Source of the DNA: Paucisalibacillus algeriensis
GTDB taxonomy: Bacteria; Bacillota; Bacilli; Bacillales; Amphibacillaceae
Assembly (NCBI RefSeq): GCF_000577245.1
Contig: NZ_CBYO010000006.1
Span: 1-64,000 of the forward strand
DNA: 64,000 nt
Direction of reading: 5' to 3'
Shown here: piece after piece, positions 8,036 through 16,916 of the stretch
Position numbering within the stretch: position 1 is the first letter of the stretch
How the letters are laid out: each line of letters starts with the position of its first letter
The notes under the pieces: generated by a model
Told to the model about the DNA's origin: nothing
Seen by the model: only the letters and a program-made list of their open reading frames with translations
Database searches by the model: none
Program-made: the position numbers and the translations under genes

Positions 8036-9235
8036 CTATAACCCCTCCACAATCACCGAAATTCCTTGACCAACACCAATACACATTGTCGCTAAACCAT
8101 ATTGAACATCCCGCTTCTTCATTTCATGTATCAATGTCGTTAATATCCTTGCACCACTTGCCCCTAAGGGATGACCAAAGGCAATAGCGCCACCGTTAAC
8201 ATTCACAATCTTGGAATCTAACTCTAGCTGGCGGATACTTTCTAGAGATTGGGCTGCGAATGCTTCATTCAACTCTACTAATCCAATTTCAGATATGGAT
8301 AGACCAGCACGCTTCAATGCCTTTCTAGATGCATGAATCGGGCCTAGCCCCATAACAGCTGGCTCAACTCCTGCAGTTGCACTTGTCACATATCGAGCCA
8401 ATGGTTTCAAGCCTAACTCCTTTGCTTTATCAGCACTCATTAAGAGGAGCGCTGATGCTCCATCATTTACCCCAGAAGCATTACCAGCGGTTATCGTACC
8501 GTTATCAAATAGCGGTTTTAACTTGCAAAGTTTCTCCATCGAAGTATCTGGGCGTGGATGCTCATCTATATCCACTCGAATTTCATTACCTTTTTTATCA
8601 TGATAAATTACCGGAATAAGCTCATCTGAAAACCGATTTTCTTCCATGGCTTTCTTCGCACGCATTTGGCTTTCATACGCGAATTCATCTTGTTCTTCAC
8701 GACTGATACCATATCGTTCTGCTACATTTTCTGCTGTCTGTGGCATGGAATCTATGCCATACATTTTCTCAAGAGAAGGGTTTACAAACCTCCAGCCTAT
8801 CGTCGTATCATAAAGCTCCATATTTCCTCTAGGAAACTCTTTATTAGGTTTTGCCATTACAAACGGAGCACGGGTCATACTCTCGGTACCGCCAGCTATA
8901 AAAATATCACCTTCACCTACTGCAATAGCACGCGCTGCATACATAACAGCATCTAAACCTGAACCACACAGACGATTAATAGTTGTCCCCCCAACCTCAA
9001 CCGGGAGTCCTGCTAATAGAGCAGACATTCTCGCTACATTTCTATTATCTTCACCCGCTTGATTGGCATTACCTAAAACAACTTCTTCTATAGCTTCTGG
9101 TGTAATCGTTGGATTTCTGTCTATTAGTGCTTTGATTACGGTTGCACCTAAGTCATCTGGACGAATATCTTTAAGCACTCCTTTATATCTACCGATAGGC
9201 GTCCTTACTGCATCTACAATAACAACATCTTTCAT
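8036..9235 (-). CDS. paaJ: 3-oxoadipyl-CoA/acetyl-CoA thiolase (PaaJ/PcaF type)
   Basis: A 399-residue thiolase with the full active-site set: nucleophile C90 in NRLCGSG, H355 in [10 protein letters not shown] and C385 in MCIGVGQG. The segment [11 protein letters not shown] near residue 60 is typical of the 3-oxoadipyl-CoA thiolases PaaJ and PcaF. It should cleave 3-oxoadipyl-CoA to succinyl-CoA and acetyl-CoA, the last step of the pathway. The ATG overlaps the paaH stop by four bases (ATGA), so the two are coupled. Acetoacetyl-CoA thiolase is the alternative, but the neighbours favour PaaJ. The paaH-paaJ pair is bracketed by inverted repeat copies B and C. Confidence 0.88.
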   Translation of the reverse strand: MKDVVIVDAVRTPIGRYKGVLKDIRPDDLGATVIKALIDRNPTITPEAIEEVVLGNANQAGEDNRNVARMSALLAGLPVEVGGTTINRLCGSGLDAVMYAARAIAVGEGDIFIAGGTESMTRAPFVMAKPNKEFPRGNMELYDTTIGWRFVNPSLEKMYGIDSMPQTAENVAERYGISREEQDEFAYESQMRAKKAMEENRFSDELIPVIYHDKKGNEIRVDIDEHPRPDTSMEKLCKLKPLFDNGTITAGNASGVNDGASALLLMSADKAKELGLKPLARYVTSATAGVEPAVMGLGPIHASRKALKRAGLSISEIGLVELNEAFAAQSLESIRQLELDSKIVNVNGGAIAFGHPLGASGARILTTLIHEMKKRDVQYGLATMCIGVGQGISVIVEGL

Positions 9236-10107
9236 TTTTTAATCCTCTCGCCATCATTTGTATAATCATATACTCCGCGTCCAGTTTTTCTACCGAGTCT
9301 TCCCGCCTTTACATATTGCTCTAGCAAAGGTGCTGGACGAAATTTTTCTCCTAATGTTTCATGTAGGTACTTTAAGTTATTTAGTCTTGTGTCTAATCCA
9401 ACAAGGTCACCAAGTTCTAGAGGTCCCATTGGGTAATTTAAGCCTAGCCTGATTGCTTTATCAATATCTTCAGGTGTGGCCACTCCTTCTTGGAGCATAT
9501 AAAAAGCTTCATTGCCAACCATGGCACTTATTCGACTCGTCACAAAACCTGGAAATTCATTTACTTCAACTGTTTCCTTGCCCATTTTTTCTGCCACTTC
9601 ACGAATAACGCTAACTGTTTCTGCATTAGTTTCTAACCCTTTGACAATTTCAACTAAACGCATACGATGAACTGGATTGAAGAAGTGCATTGCTGCAACC
9701 TGTTCTGGTCTTTTGGTATAAGAACCTAGCTCTGTTGGGCTAATGGTTGAAGTGTTTGAAGCTATGACAATTTGTTTTGGTGCATGTTGGTCAATTGTTT
9801 CTAGGACGTTTTTTTTCAATTCTCGTTGTTCTGGTACAGCTTCGATTACATATTCTGTTTCTTCTATTGCGGCAACCAGATCTAGTGAGGTATGTAAATT
9901 GGAAAATAGTGCTCTTGCTTCGGAATCGGTTATTCTATTTTTGGAAATTGCTTTTTTGGATAGTTTTCTCATTTCTTGTAGGGCGTTGTTTAGTTGTTCT
10001 AGTGATATGTCAACAAGTGTCGTTTGAAAGCCTGCTTGGGCTGAGATATAAGCTATGCCTCGGCCCATTATGCCGGCTCCAACGACGGTTATTTTTTTTA
10101 TTGTCAT
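9232..10107 (-). CDS. paaH: 3-hydroxyacyl-CoA dehydrogenase (PaaH-like)
   Basis: A 291-residue NAD-dependent dehydrogenase. The Rossmann motif VVGAGIMGRGIAYISAQAG is at the N-terminus, the catalytic-histidine segment AAMHFFNPVHRM is in the middle, and the C-terminal helical domain has the LGLNYPMGPLELGDLVGLD signature. The length is that of 3-hydroxybutyryl-CoA dehydrogenases. In this setting it should oxidise 3-hydroxyadipyl-CoA to 3-oxoadipyl-CoA for the thiolase encoded immediately downstream. An AAAGGATGG lies six bases before the ATG. Repeat copy C fills the gap upstream, separating it from the aldehyde dehydrogenase gene; I see no clear promoter of its own. Confidence 0.87.
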   Translation of the reverse strand: MTIKKITVVGAGIMGRGIAYISAQAGFQTTLVDISLEQLNNALQEMRKLSKKAISKNRITDSEARALFSNLHTSLDLVAAIEETEYVIEAVPEQRELKKNVLETIDQHAPKQIVIASNTSTISPTELGSYTKRPEQVAAMHFFNPVHRMRLVEIVKGLETNAETVSVIREVAEKMGKETVEVNEFPGFVTSRISAMVGNEAFYMLQEGVATPEDIDKAIRLGLNYPMGPLELGDLVGLDTRLNNLKYLHETLGEKFRPAPLLEQYVKAGRLGRKTGRGVYDYTNDGERIKK

Positions 10108-10166
10108 TGGTGGCCATCCTTTCTATAAGTAAAGGCATTTTCAAGAACACAATAACTGCCTAACCC

Positions 10167-10337
10167 GCAGCCGGAATACACTCCGCTTTCACTTCCAGCA
10201 CAGGGCCGACATCTGCTCGAAAAGACCTCGCAGTGTCTACCTTGCAGTGGGCGGCTGGTGAGCCTCCTCGTGCTTTCCCACTGCGGGGTCTCACCGATGC
10301 CTTTTCTCCCACAGGATTCTTCATGTATTCCGGCTGC
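10167..10337. repeat. MITE-like palindromic repeat, copy C
   Basis: A 171-bp element with perfect 14-bp inverted ends GCAGCCGGAATACA (10167-10180) and TGTATTCCGGCTGC (10324-10337). It is inverted relative to copy B with long identical stretches, so the paaH-paaJ pair sits between two inverted copies. Confidence 0.88.
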
Positions 10338-10401
10338 TCAGTGCTTTCATAGGTTCTCTTAATCCAATGAAAATTATCGTTAAAAAGCAACTAACCAACC
10401 A

Positions 10402-11922
10402 CTAAACCCCGAATGGGTTGATTGGTTTTGGGCCGTAGTAGGAAAGAACGCTTTTGTCTTCCATGTATAGGTCTAGTGTTTCTACGGTTAGTTCGCGGCC
10501 GAAGCCGGATTGTTTATAACCCCCGAACGGTGTTCCTGGGAAGGCTGAGAACGGGCTGTTGATCATGACGATTCCTGCTTGGATTTGGTGTGCTACCCGG
10601 GTTGCCCTTGCTTGGTTTGTTGTCCACACTGCCGATCCTAAGCCGTATTCTGTATCATTCGCTCGTTTAATAACTTCCCGTTCGTCGGTGAACTTCTCTA
10701 CAACGACAACTGGTCCGAAGATTTCTTCCTGTACTACTTTCATATCTGGGGTAACATCTGCGATAATGGTTGGCTCATACCAATAGCCATTTTCAAATCC
10801 TTCTATTTTCATTTCTTTTCCACCAGTTAATATGGTTGCTCCATCAACTCGTGCGGATTGAACATATCCATCAATTTTCTCTAATTGACTACGGCTAATG
10901 ATAGAGCCAACATGTGTCGCTTTATCAAATGGATCACCAAGCTTTAGCTTCTGTGTTCTAGAGACGAATTGTTCCATGAACTCATCATAAATAGCCTCGT
11001 GAACAAATAGACGTGACCTTGCCTCACAGGACTGTCCCGTGTTAAAGAAGATACCAAATATGGAACCGGCAACAGCCGCTTCTAAATCCGCATCTTCAAA
11101 AATAATACTTGGTGACTTTCCACCTAATTCAAGTGTTAACCTCTTTAATGTACTCGATGCTTTCTCCATAATATCTCTACCTGTTGGAGTTGACCCAGTG
11201 AAAGCAACTTTATTTACATCCTTATGTGTTACCAGGTAATCACCAACTACTTGCCCAGCACCTGGAAGTGTGTTTACAACACCTTCTGGCACGCCAGCTT
11301 CATGGCAAATCTCATTAAGCACAATAGCAGTAATCGGAGTTAAGCTTGCAGGCTTCACGACCACCGAACAGCCTGCAGCTATAGCCGGAGCGATTTTCCA
11401 AGCTGCCATCATCATTGGATAGTTCCAAGGTATAATTTGGGCACACACACCTACAGGTTCTTTATGTGTATAGTTAAAAAATCCATTTGGCATATTATTA
11501 ACTGTTCCGCGATGACCAACAATTGCACCTGCATAAAATTCAAAATCCTCAATGGCCTGATTAATCTGCACCTGTGCTGCACCAATAGATTTACCACTAT
11601 TTAGGACTTCAAGTTCACATAGTTCTTTAAAACGACTACGCATAATTTCAGCTATTTTATTTAAAACCCGCGCACGCCTTCCTACTGGATATTTACGCCA
11701 TTTCCCATTATCGAAAGAATTACGTGCAGCTTGTACCGCCTTTTCTGCATCCTCCGTTGTTGCCTTAGCAATAGTGGCAATAACTTCCCCTTTTGCGGGA
11801 TCAAACGTTTCAAATACTTCTCCTGACACACCCTCTACGCGTTCCCCATTAATAATCATGGCATAATGGGACCGTTTCATTTCTCCAACTGTTGTGATCT
11901 TTTCTGCTACTATTTGTTCCAT
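10402..11922 (-). CDS. Aldehyde dehydrogenase (phenylacetaldehyde or PaaZ-like ALDH)
   Basis: A 506-residue NAD(P)-dependent aldehyde dehydrogenase with N167 in PWN, the general base E265 in LELGGKS and nucleophile C299 in NTGQSCE. It is a stand-alone ALDH: the C-terminal MaoC hydratase domain that makes E. coli PaaZ 681 residues long is absent. Lying in the paa operon 48 bp after paaG, it may oxidise the ring-opened semialdehyde as the ALDH half of PaaZ does, or phenylacetaldehyde. Overall sequence is betaine/phenylacetaldehyde-dehydrogenase-like, so both are possible. AAGGAGG stands seven bases before the ATG. Confidence 0.85.
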   Translation of the reverse strand: MEQIVAEKITTVGEMKRSHYAMIINGERVEGVSGEVFETFDPAKGEVIATIAKATTEDAEKAVQAARNSFDNGKWRKYPVGRRARVLNKIAEIMRSRFKELCELEVLNSGKSIGAAQVQINQAIEDFEFYAGAIVGHRGTVNNMPNGFFNYTHKEPVGVCAQIIPWNYPMMMAAWKIAPAIAAGCSVVVKPASLTPITAIVLNEICHEAGVPEGVVNTLPGAGQVVGDYLVTHKDVNKVAFTGSTPTGRDIMEKASSTLKRLTLELGGKSPSIIFEDADLEAAVAGSIFGIFFNTGQSCEARSRLFVHEAIYDEFMEQFVSRTQKLKLGDPFDKATHVGSIISRSQLEKIDGYVQSARVDGATILTGGKEMKIEGFENGYWYEPTIIADVTPDMKVVQEEIFGPVVVVEKFTDEREVIKRANDTEYGLGSAVWTTNQARATRVAHQIQAGIVMINSPFSAFPGTPFGGYKQSGFGRELTVETLDLYMEDKSVLSYYGPKPINPFGV

Positions 11923-11970
11923 TAGTTTTCCTCCTTATCTCCTTAGAAACTTGATGCACCTAAGCCAACC

Positions 11971-12747
11971 TTATTTACCGATAAAATTCGGTTGTCGTTT
12001 TTCCGCAAATGCCTTAAGCCCCTCTTGATGATCCTCCGAAAGGCCAGCAATCCTTTGGGCAAATGCCTCTTGTTCAAGAAACGTTTCGTAATCGGTATGC
12101 ATGCTATCGAGCATATATCGTTTAATTAATGAGAATGCCTTTGTTGGTAAACTTGCCACCCTCTCCGCAAATGCCTCAACTTGTACATCCCATGATTCTT
12201 CATCAAAAACTTCTGTTACCAAACCCAGCCCTGATGCCTCTTCTGCTAGAAGTGGCTTCCCTAAGACAGCGATTTCTAATGCTTTTGCATAACCAACTAA
12301 TCGAGGTAGCATATATAGAAAACCTGAATCAGGAACAAGCCCAATATTCATAAATGCACTAACCAACTTTGCATTACGTCTCATCAGACGAAAATCACAT
12401 GCAAAAGCTAATCCCATTCCCGCTCCTGCCGCCGTTCCATTTATGGCAGCAATAATTGGCTTAGGTGTTTCCTTTAACACTTGTAGCATTGGGTGATATC
12501 GTTCTCTTAAAAAACTTGCATGATTCGTATTCTCATCGACATCTGCTAGATCTTGCCCCGAGCAGAACGCCTTTCCACTCCCTGTTATGACAATGCATTT
12601 AACCGTTTCGTTTTTAGTCGCAATACGCAATGCTTTTACTATTTCTAGATTCATCTGTTCCGTAAACGCATTGTATGCAGCCTGACGATTAAGCACTATG
12701 GTCGCTACTTTACCTTTTTTCTCATAAATTATTGTTTCATAATTCAT
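11971..12747 (-). CDS. paaG: 1,2-epoxyphenylacetyl-CoA isomerase (PaaG)
   Basis: A 258-residue crotonase-fold isomerase. The hydratase glutamates are missing (GAGMGLA instead of GGGxE), but the isomerase motif GLVPDSG is present with D140, matching the catalytic aspartate of E. coli PaaG. It should convert the ring-1,2-epoxide of phenylacetyl-CoA to the oxepin-CoA. It starts six bases after the paaF stop and has GGGGAGGT before its ATG. The gene order paaF-paaG in the operon agrees with the assignment, which is also supported by length. Confidence 0.9.
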   Translation of the reverse strand: MNYETIIYEKKGKVATIVLNRQAAYNAFTEQMNLEIVKALRIATKNETVKCIVITGSGKAFCSGQDLADVDENTNHASFLRERYHPMLQVLKETPKPIIAAINGTAAGAGMGLAFACDFRLMRRNAKLVSAFMNIGLVPDSGFLYMLPRLVGYAKALEIAVLGKPLLAEEASGLGLVTEVFDEESWDVQVEAFAERVASLPTKAFSLIKRYMLDSMHTDYETFLEQEAFAQRIAGLSEDHQEGLKAFAEKRQPNFIGK

Positions 12748-12752
12748 ATGGG

Positions 12753-13523
12753 TTACCTCCCCTTAAACGAGGCTGGACGTTTCTCTGAAAATGCACGCAT
12801 GCCTTCTTTCTGATCCTCAGAAGCAAATGCTAAGTAAAAGTTTTTTCGTTCTAGATTTTTTCCATCTTGCAACGATAAATCTACAGCTGCATGTACCGCT
12901 TCCTTAATTAACCGTAACGATATCGGAGGTTGTTTCGCTAACTGTTTAGCTAATCGCATCGTTTCCTCCATTACTAGTTCTGGAGCAATCATTCGATTAA
13001 TCACACCATACTCATACGCTACGTCTGCCGACATTGGCTCTCCTAACCAAATCCACTCCAGCGCTTTTCGTACACCCATTGCCTTTGTTAAAAATTGTGT
13101 CCCGCCTGCACCAGGTAAAACACCTAGCTTCACTTCTGGAAAGCCGAATTTGGCATCCTCTGCAGCAACAATCAAATCACAATGTAGGGCCAATTCAAAA
13201 CCCCCACCTAAAGCAAAACCATTAACCGCTGCTATGATTGGCTTTTTTATTCTGCCAATTTTGTCCCACTCAACAAATGGGTTTAATAATTCCAGAGTCA
13301 GCGGAGTTGCTTCCATCATTTCCTCGATATCCGCACCCGCCGCAAAGGCTTTCTCATTTCCTATTAGAACAATGACTCGAATTGTATCATTCTTATCAAA
13401 AGACTCTAACTGGTTTACAATTTCATCTACCATTACCCGATTCAATGCGTTTAACACTTCTGGACGATGCAATTGAACAACGCCTACACCATCTTCCGAA
13501 AAAGCTTTAATATACTTACTCAT
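12753..13523 (-). CDS. paaF: 2,3-dehydroadipyl-CoA hydratase (PaaF)
   Basis: A 256-residue enoyl-CoA hydratase with both catalytic glutamates (E110 in GGGFEL and E130 in FGFPEV) and the PGAGGTQ turn. It should hydrate 2,3-dehydroadipyl-CoA to 3-hydroxyadipyl-CoA, upstream of PaaH. Its ATG lies inside the last codons of the EthD-like gene (8-bp overlap), so translation is coupled. Distinguished from the adjacent PaaG by the two glutamates. Confidence 0.88.
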   Translation of the reverse strand: MSKYIKAFSEDGVGVVQLHRPEVLNALNRVMVDEIVNQLESFDKNDTIRVIVLIGNEKAFAAGADIEEMMEATPLTLELLNPFVEWDKIGRIKKPIIAAVNGFALGGGFELALHCDLIVAAEDAKFGFPEVKLGVLPGAGGTQFLTKAMGVRKALEWIWLGEPMSADVAYEYGVINRMIAPELVMEETMRLAKQLAKQPPISLRLIKEAVHAAVDLSLQDGKNLERKNFYLAFASEDQKEGMRAFSEKRPASFKGR

Positions 13524-13821
13524 CTACCTCTTCACCAATCATTAGTGTGACGAGATCGCCAGCAAATTTCATAACATCTCTCCCGGATGCCTTTCCTTCG
13601 TCCGTTCTCATTGCCTTTTGTAATGAATCATGGTCGTCATAGTACATCTCACACAACAGATAGAACTCACTCTCCCCCATCGGTGAACCTACTATTCTTG
13701 TAACCTCCATTTTTCGCAAACCAGGAATCTTGCTCGTAATCGGTGCATGAGTGTTGAAATAATGCTCATCAAATCTTTCCTTATCTTCCGGTTGTTTGTA
13801 TAATGCAATTAGTTTTACCAT
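13516..13821 (-). CDS. EthD family protein
   Basis: A 101-residue dimeric alpha/beta-barrel protein of the EthD family. The N-terminal MVKLIALYKQPEDKERFDEH, the HAPITSKIPGLRK segment and the FxxxxEMYYDD strand are typical. EthD-like proteins accompany oxygenase operons, but their biochemical role is unclear. Here it sits between paaD and paaF and overlaps the paaF start. A GGGGGA six bases before the ATG serves as RBS. A small accessory or intermediate-handling function in phenylacetate oxidation is an inference from position. Confidence 0.8.
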   Translation of the reverse strand: MVKLIALYKQPEDKERFDEHYFNTHAPITSKIPGLRKMEVTRIVGSPMGESEFYLLCEMYYDDHDSLQKAMRTDEGKASGRDVMKFAGDLVTLMIGEEVDE

Positions 13822-13851
13822 TTTAAATCCCCCTAATAATTATTGTAAGTT

Positions 13852-14355
13852 TCACTTTAAATGGAGTGGTTGAACCACTGGTTTCATTGCTTCAAATGGA
13901 TTCTTGCATGCACTGCAATATAAAATACTTCGACAAGCCGTTGGGCCAAAGACGTTTTCCATTGAGGTGTAATCAGAGTTACAATACGGGCAATTTAGCG
14001 TCCATTCATCCCCAGGTTGGTAGTTCTCAGGTGGCGGAGCAATACCATGTTTCTTAAGTTCCTCTTTCCCCTTTTCCGTAATAGCATCTGTTGACCACTG
14101 ATGTTCCATCGTAAACTTAACCCGACACAATTGAACCCACTCCAGTTCCTCTACCGCCCTTTTTACTTTGATTTCAATAAAGTCCAATGCCGGGCACCCA
14201 GCAAATGTTGGAACCATCTTAATTTCCACTTCATTTTCATTAAGCGCTACATCATGAACCATACCTAAGTCGTAAACACTAACAGAAGGGAGTTCTGGAT
14301 CATCGACAGTTTTTAGAACTGCATTAATTTCTTGAAGTCTATTTATCTCGTTCAT
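13852..14355 (-). CDS. paaD: Phenylacetyl-CoA epoxidase maturation protein PaaD
   Basis: A 167-residue protein with an N-terminal MIP18/DUF59 domain (DPELPSVSVYDLGMVHDV, then PTFAGCPALDFIE) and a C-terminal zinc-ribbon-like module with CPYC and a second Cys pair (CRSILYCSAC). This layout is that of PaaD, needed for maturation of the PaaABC(E) epoxidase, probably in iron-sulfur delivery. Its retention is interesting because no PaaE, the usual iron-sulfur reductase subunit, is present. A purine-rich GAGGAGGAG precedes the ATG and the gene follows paaC by 52 bp. Confidence 0.9.
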   Translation of the reverse strand: MNEINRLQEINAVLKTVDDPELPSVSVYDLGMVHDVALNENEVEIKMVPTFAGCPALDFIEIKVKRAVEELEWVQLCRVKFTMEHQWSTDAITEKGKEELKKHGIAPPPENYQPGDEWTLNCPYCNSDYTSMENVFGPTACRSILYCSACKNPFEAMKPVVQPLHLK

Positions 14356-14407
14356 GTCTCTCCTCCTCTCCTCCTATTTCTATTCGCGAATATGCAGTGA
14401 CATACCA

Positions 14408-15229
14408 TTACCAGGCTGCAGTTTTATCACTGTTATACACTTCTGCTAGCGTATTGACTGCCTGTTCTAGATCTTGTGTGTGGTCACCATTCCGACCGCT
14501 ACCATATTTCTTTCCTAACGAACCATCCGGTATCTCCACCAAAACTGTCCTTACCTCGTCTATCCACCTATCCTTCATTTCTTCTTCACCAATACTTACT
14601 AGATTATGGCTCCTTATATCATTTGCATGTTTTCCTAATTCAAGGACATCCGCAAACTCTTCCCAAGCTTCCTTGACACGGCCCTGAATTCGTTTTTTAG
14701 CTTCATCAGATGAAGAACCAAGTTGTTTTATCCATAGCTTCCAATGTGCCAGATGATAATGATGTTCCATTAGTACTTTTCTTGCAACATTTGCCAATGG
14801 TTTATAGCTACCATTTGCAACCGCTTCCAATTTAATCTTTTTGAAAGCTTCATAGAAGTAATTTCGAACTACTGCTAAAGCCCAATCATAGTACGGCTCA
14901 TCTAGGTAATTTCCTTCCCCATTTCGTTTTTCTAAATAAATACCATTTCTTCGTTCTTCTGACTTTCTATCATGTGCAAGTAAATCCGCTGTTCCTATTC
15001 CAAGCTCTTCTAGCAAGTTATAATACATCACAGCATGGCCCATTGTATTTTGTGTAATCGATGAATATGCAACGTCTTCTTCTACATGAGGAGCTAACCC
15101 TAACCATTCAGAACCTCTAAATGCAATTAGTAAATCGTCATCCGCTAATTGGAAAAGAAGTTCTTTTAGTGCTAGAAAATAAGTAGCGTCCTTTTTTGCA
15201 TGTTCCGCCGTTTCAACAACTTGACTCAT
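14408..15229 (-). CDS. paaC: Phenylacetyl-CoA epoxidase structural subunit PaaC
   Basis: A 273-residue ferritin-like helical subunit that pairs with PaaA in the multicomponent epoxidase. Recognisable blocks are FLALKELLFQLADDDLLIAFRGSEWLGLAP at the N-terminus and the ALAVVRNYFYEAFK and KVLMEHHYHLAHWKLWI helices. The ATG at 15229 overlaps the paaB stop (ATGA); the frame extends upstream to a TTG at 15250 but that start has no RBS. It lies between paaB and paaD in the operon. PaaC lacks a working di-iron site in the family and acts as a scaffold. Confidence 0.9.
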   Translation of the reverse strand: MSQVVETAEHAKKDATYFLALKELLFQLADDDLLIAFRGSEWLGLAPHVEEDVAYSSITQNTMGHAVMYYNLLEELGIGTADLLAHDRKSEERRNGIYLEKRNGEGNYLDEPYYDWALAVVRNYFYEAFKKIKLEAVANGSYKPLANVARKVLMEHHYHLAHWKLWIKQLGSSSDEAKKRIQGRVKEAWEEFADVLELGKHANDIRSHNLVSIGEEEMKDRWIDEVRTVLVEIPDGSLGKKYGSGRNGDHTQDLEQAVNTLAEVYNSDKTAAW

Positions 15230-15579
15230 TTTTTCTTCACCTCTTTCCAAGACATGATTTCTTTCTCATCTAACATGCCTTGCTCTTTCTCCTTCCACTT
15301 TTGCCTTAAGTAACCATAGCCCTTTGTAGTACGATAATCTTTATTATCTAATCGATTGGTCATGTTTTGTCTTTCTTCGCTGGTCATTTTTCGAATATCA
15401 CTTTGTTTGACAACCCATAGATCAATTACATCTTCTCGTCGCATAAAGTTCTCTTGGGCCATCATCATCGCCATTTCACGATTTGGTGCTAGTAGGCTAA
15501 ATTGATGTTGCATTGGTGCTTTATTTCCTCTCCTACTGAACACTTCATATATTTGATAAAAGTCTGATTCCTTCGTCAC
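15226..15579 (-). CDS. paaB: Phenylacetyl-CoA epoxidase subunit PaaB
   Basis: The small bridging subunit of the epoxidase, 117 residues from the GTG at 15579. It contains YQIYEVFSRRGNKAPMQHQF and MAMMMAQENFMRREDVIDLWVV, which match the PaaB core. A GTG start is preferred because a run of seven G lies six bases upstream; an ATG at 15594 sits directly on the paaA stop without an RBS and would add five residues. Its stop overlaps the paaC start by four bases. Confidence 0.87.
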   Translation of the reverse strand: MTKESDFYQIYEVFSRRGNKAPMQHQFSLLAPNREMAMMMAQENFMRREDVIDLWVVKQSDIRKMTSEERQNMTNRLDNKDYRTTKGYGYLRQKWKEKEQGMLDEKEIMSWKEVKKK

Positions 15580-15594
15580 ATTTGTCCCCCCCAT

Positions 15595-16584
15595 TTAAAC
15601 ATTAACTGGTTCAGTTGCAAGTGCTTGGCGTACCCAACGATTATTTTCATAAGCGATTTCCCTTAAGCGTAGTCGTTCTTTAGAACGTGGACCATTATTA
15701 CGGATAATTTGCTTAAACTCATCCCAATCTGGTTGTTTATAGATCCACTTTTCTTCTACTTCGTCATATCGGATAGTTTCATCCGGAACAGTCAGCCCTA
15801 ACGAAAATACCCGAGGCATATATTTTGATAAAAATGCTTGGCGCAACTCTTCGTTTGTACTCTTGCGAATCTTGTACTTAATCATAATATCTTGTTTTGA
15901 TGAACCAGTTGTTTCAGCCGATGCTGGTCCAAAGAACATGAGGAGTGAAGGCCACCAACGATTCAATGATTCTTGTAAAATATCCCGTTGGTACTGGTTT
16001 CCTTCTGCTAATGCCATAATAATAGATTCTCCATGTTGCGCATGGAAGACTTCTTCCTGACAGATTCGTTGTAATGCCCTTTGGTATGGACCATAAGAAG
16101 CATCTAGCATATTGGTTTGAGATATAATAGCTGCCCCATCAACTAACCATCCAACCATTCCAGCATCTGCCCATGTTTTCGTTGGCATATGGAAAACGTT
16201 ATGAAACTTCAAGTCTCCGTTTAATAAATCTTCCATTAGATTTTCTCTAGTCTTTCCATATGGCTTCATGAGATCCTCGGCGACACGTAATAATAGTTGG
16301 CCATGGCCCATTTCATCTTGAACTTTCGCCATAATTCCTAGTTTTCTTCTTAATGTTGGTGCTTTAGGCACCCACTCTTTTTCAGGTAGAGCTCCCATTA
16401 TTTCACTGATTCCATGCATAGATATTAATTTTATTAATGCCTGACGGTAATCAGCAGGCATCCAGTCATCGGCTTCAATTTTTTCTCCTGCTTCAATTCG
16501 GGCCATAAATGCATCTGATTTCTCTTGGTCGTGCTCTACATATGCGGTTGTTTTGGAATCTCCATCTTCCACATAGTTATACAT
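15595..16584 (-). CDS. paaA: Phenylacetyl-CoA 1,2-epoxidase catalytic subunit PaaA
   Basis: The 329-residue di-iron subunit that uses O2 to convert phenylacetyl-CoA to its ring-1,2-epoxide. Two helices carry the iron ligands, KVQDEMGHGQLLL in the middle and ICQEEVFHAQHGE further on, and the segments FHNVFHMPTKTWADAGMVGWLVDGAA and PDWDEFKQII are characteristic. First gene of the leftward operon, with GAGAGGGTGG four bases before the ATG and a consensus promoter that overlaps a palindromic operator. The electron donor PaaE is not encoded nearby. Confidence 0.93.
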   Translation of the reverse strand: MYNYVEDGDSKTTAYVEHDQEKSDAFMARIEAGEKIEADDWMPADYRQALIKLISMHGISEIMGALPEKEWVPKAPTLRRKLGIMAKVQDEMGHGQLLLRVAEDLMKPYGKTRENLMEDLLNGDLKFHNVFHMPTKTWADAGMVGWLVDGAAIISQTNMLDASYGPYQRALQRICQEEVFHAQHGESIIMALAEGNQYQRDILQESLNRWWPSLLMFFGPASAETTGSSKQDIMIKYKIRKSTNEELRQAFLSKYMPRVFSLGLTVPDETIRYDEVEEKWIYKQPDWDEFKQIIRNNGPRSKERLRLREIAYENNRWVRQALATEPVNV

Positions 16585-16598
16585 CGTACCACCCTCTC

Positions 16599-16646
16599 AT
16601 AACGTTTCTTTAACGTTATAATAGCAAAGTGTCATACTAATGACAA
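16599..16646 (-). promoter_or_regulatory. paaA promoter with perfect inverted-repeat operator
   Basis: On the minus strand TTGTCA (16641-16646), a 17-bp spacer and TATTAT (16618-16623). The operator at 16599-16619 is a perfect inverted repeat, ATAACGTT-N5-AACGTTAT, beginning within the -10 box and covering the transcription start. It is the best candidate site for the divergent PaaX repressor. Confidence 0.75.
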
Positions 16647-16796
16647 TATGATTATTTAAAATTTTCACAATTTAAATTGACTATTTGTACTAAAATTGAT
16701 TTATTTGGGCATTTGAATGTAGTATTATGTATGTTAGTATCACATTTTTATGAATAGCGTATGATTATTATCATGCTATTTAATTAGACCCATGAC

Positions 16797-16916
16797 CCGA
16801 ATACACTACGCTTTTACTTCCAGCACAGGGGCGACATTTGCCCGAAGGTACCATCGCAGTGTCTGCCTTGAGTCGGGCGGCTGGAGAGCCTCCCGCGAGA
16901 GTCTACTTGTATTCGG
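16797..16916. repeat. MITE-like palindromic repeat, copy D
   Basis: A 120-bp member with inverted ends CCGAATACA (16797-16805) and TGTATTCGG (16908-16916), in the same orientation as copy C and internally shorter. It sits in the paaA-paaX divergent region, between the paaA promoter and paaX. Confidence 0.8.

Noticed and set aside
7755-8084. Frames of 79-109 codons between the paaJ and enoyl-CoA hydratase genes
   Set aside because: They cover repeat copy B and run into paaJ; no ribosome site or plausible protein.
10160-10390. 76-codon frame between paaH and the aldehyde dehydrogenase gene
   Set aside because: It lies wholly in repeat copy C, is arginine/proline rich by base composition and has no RBS.
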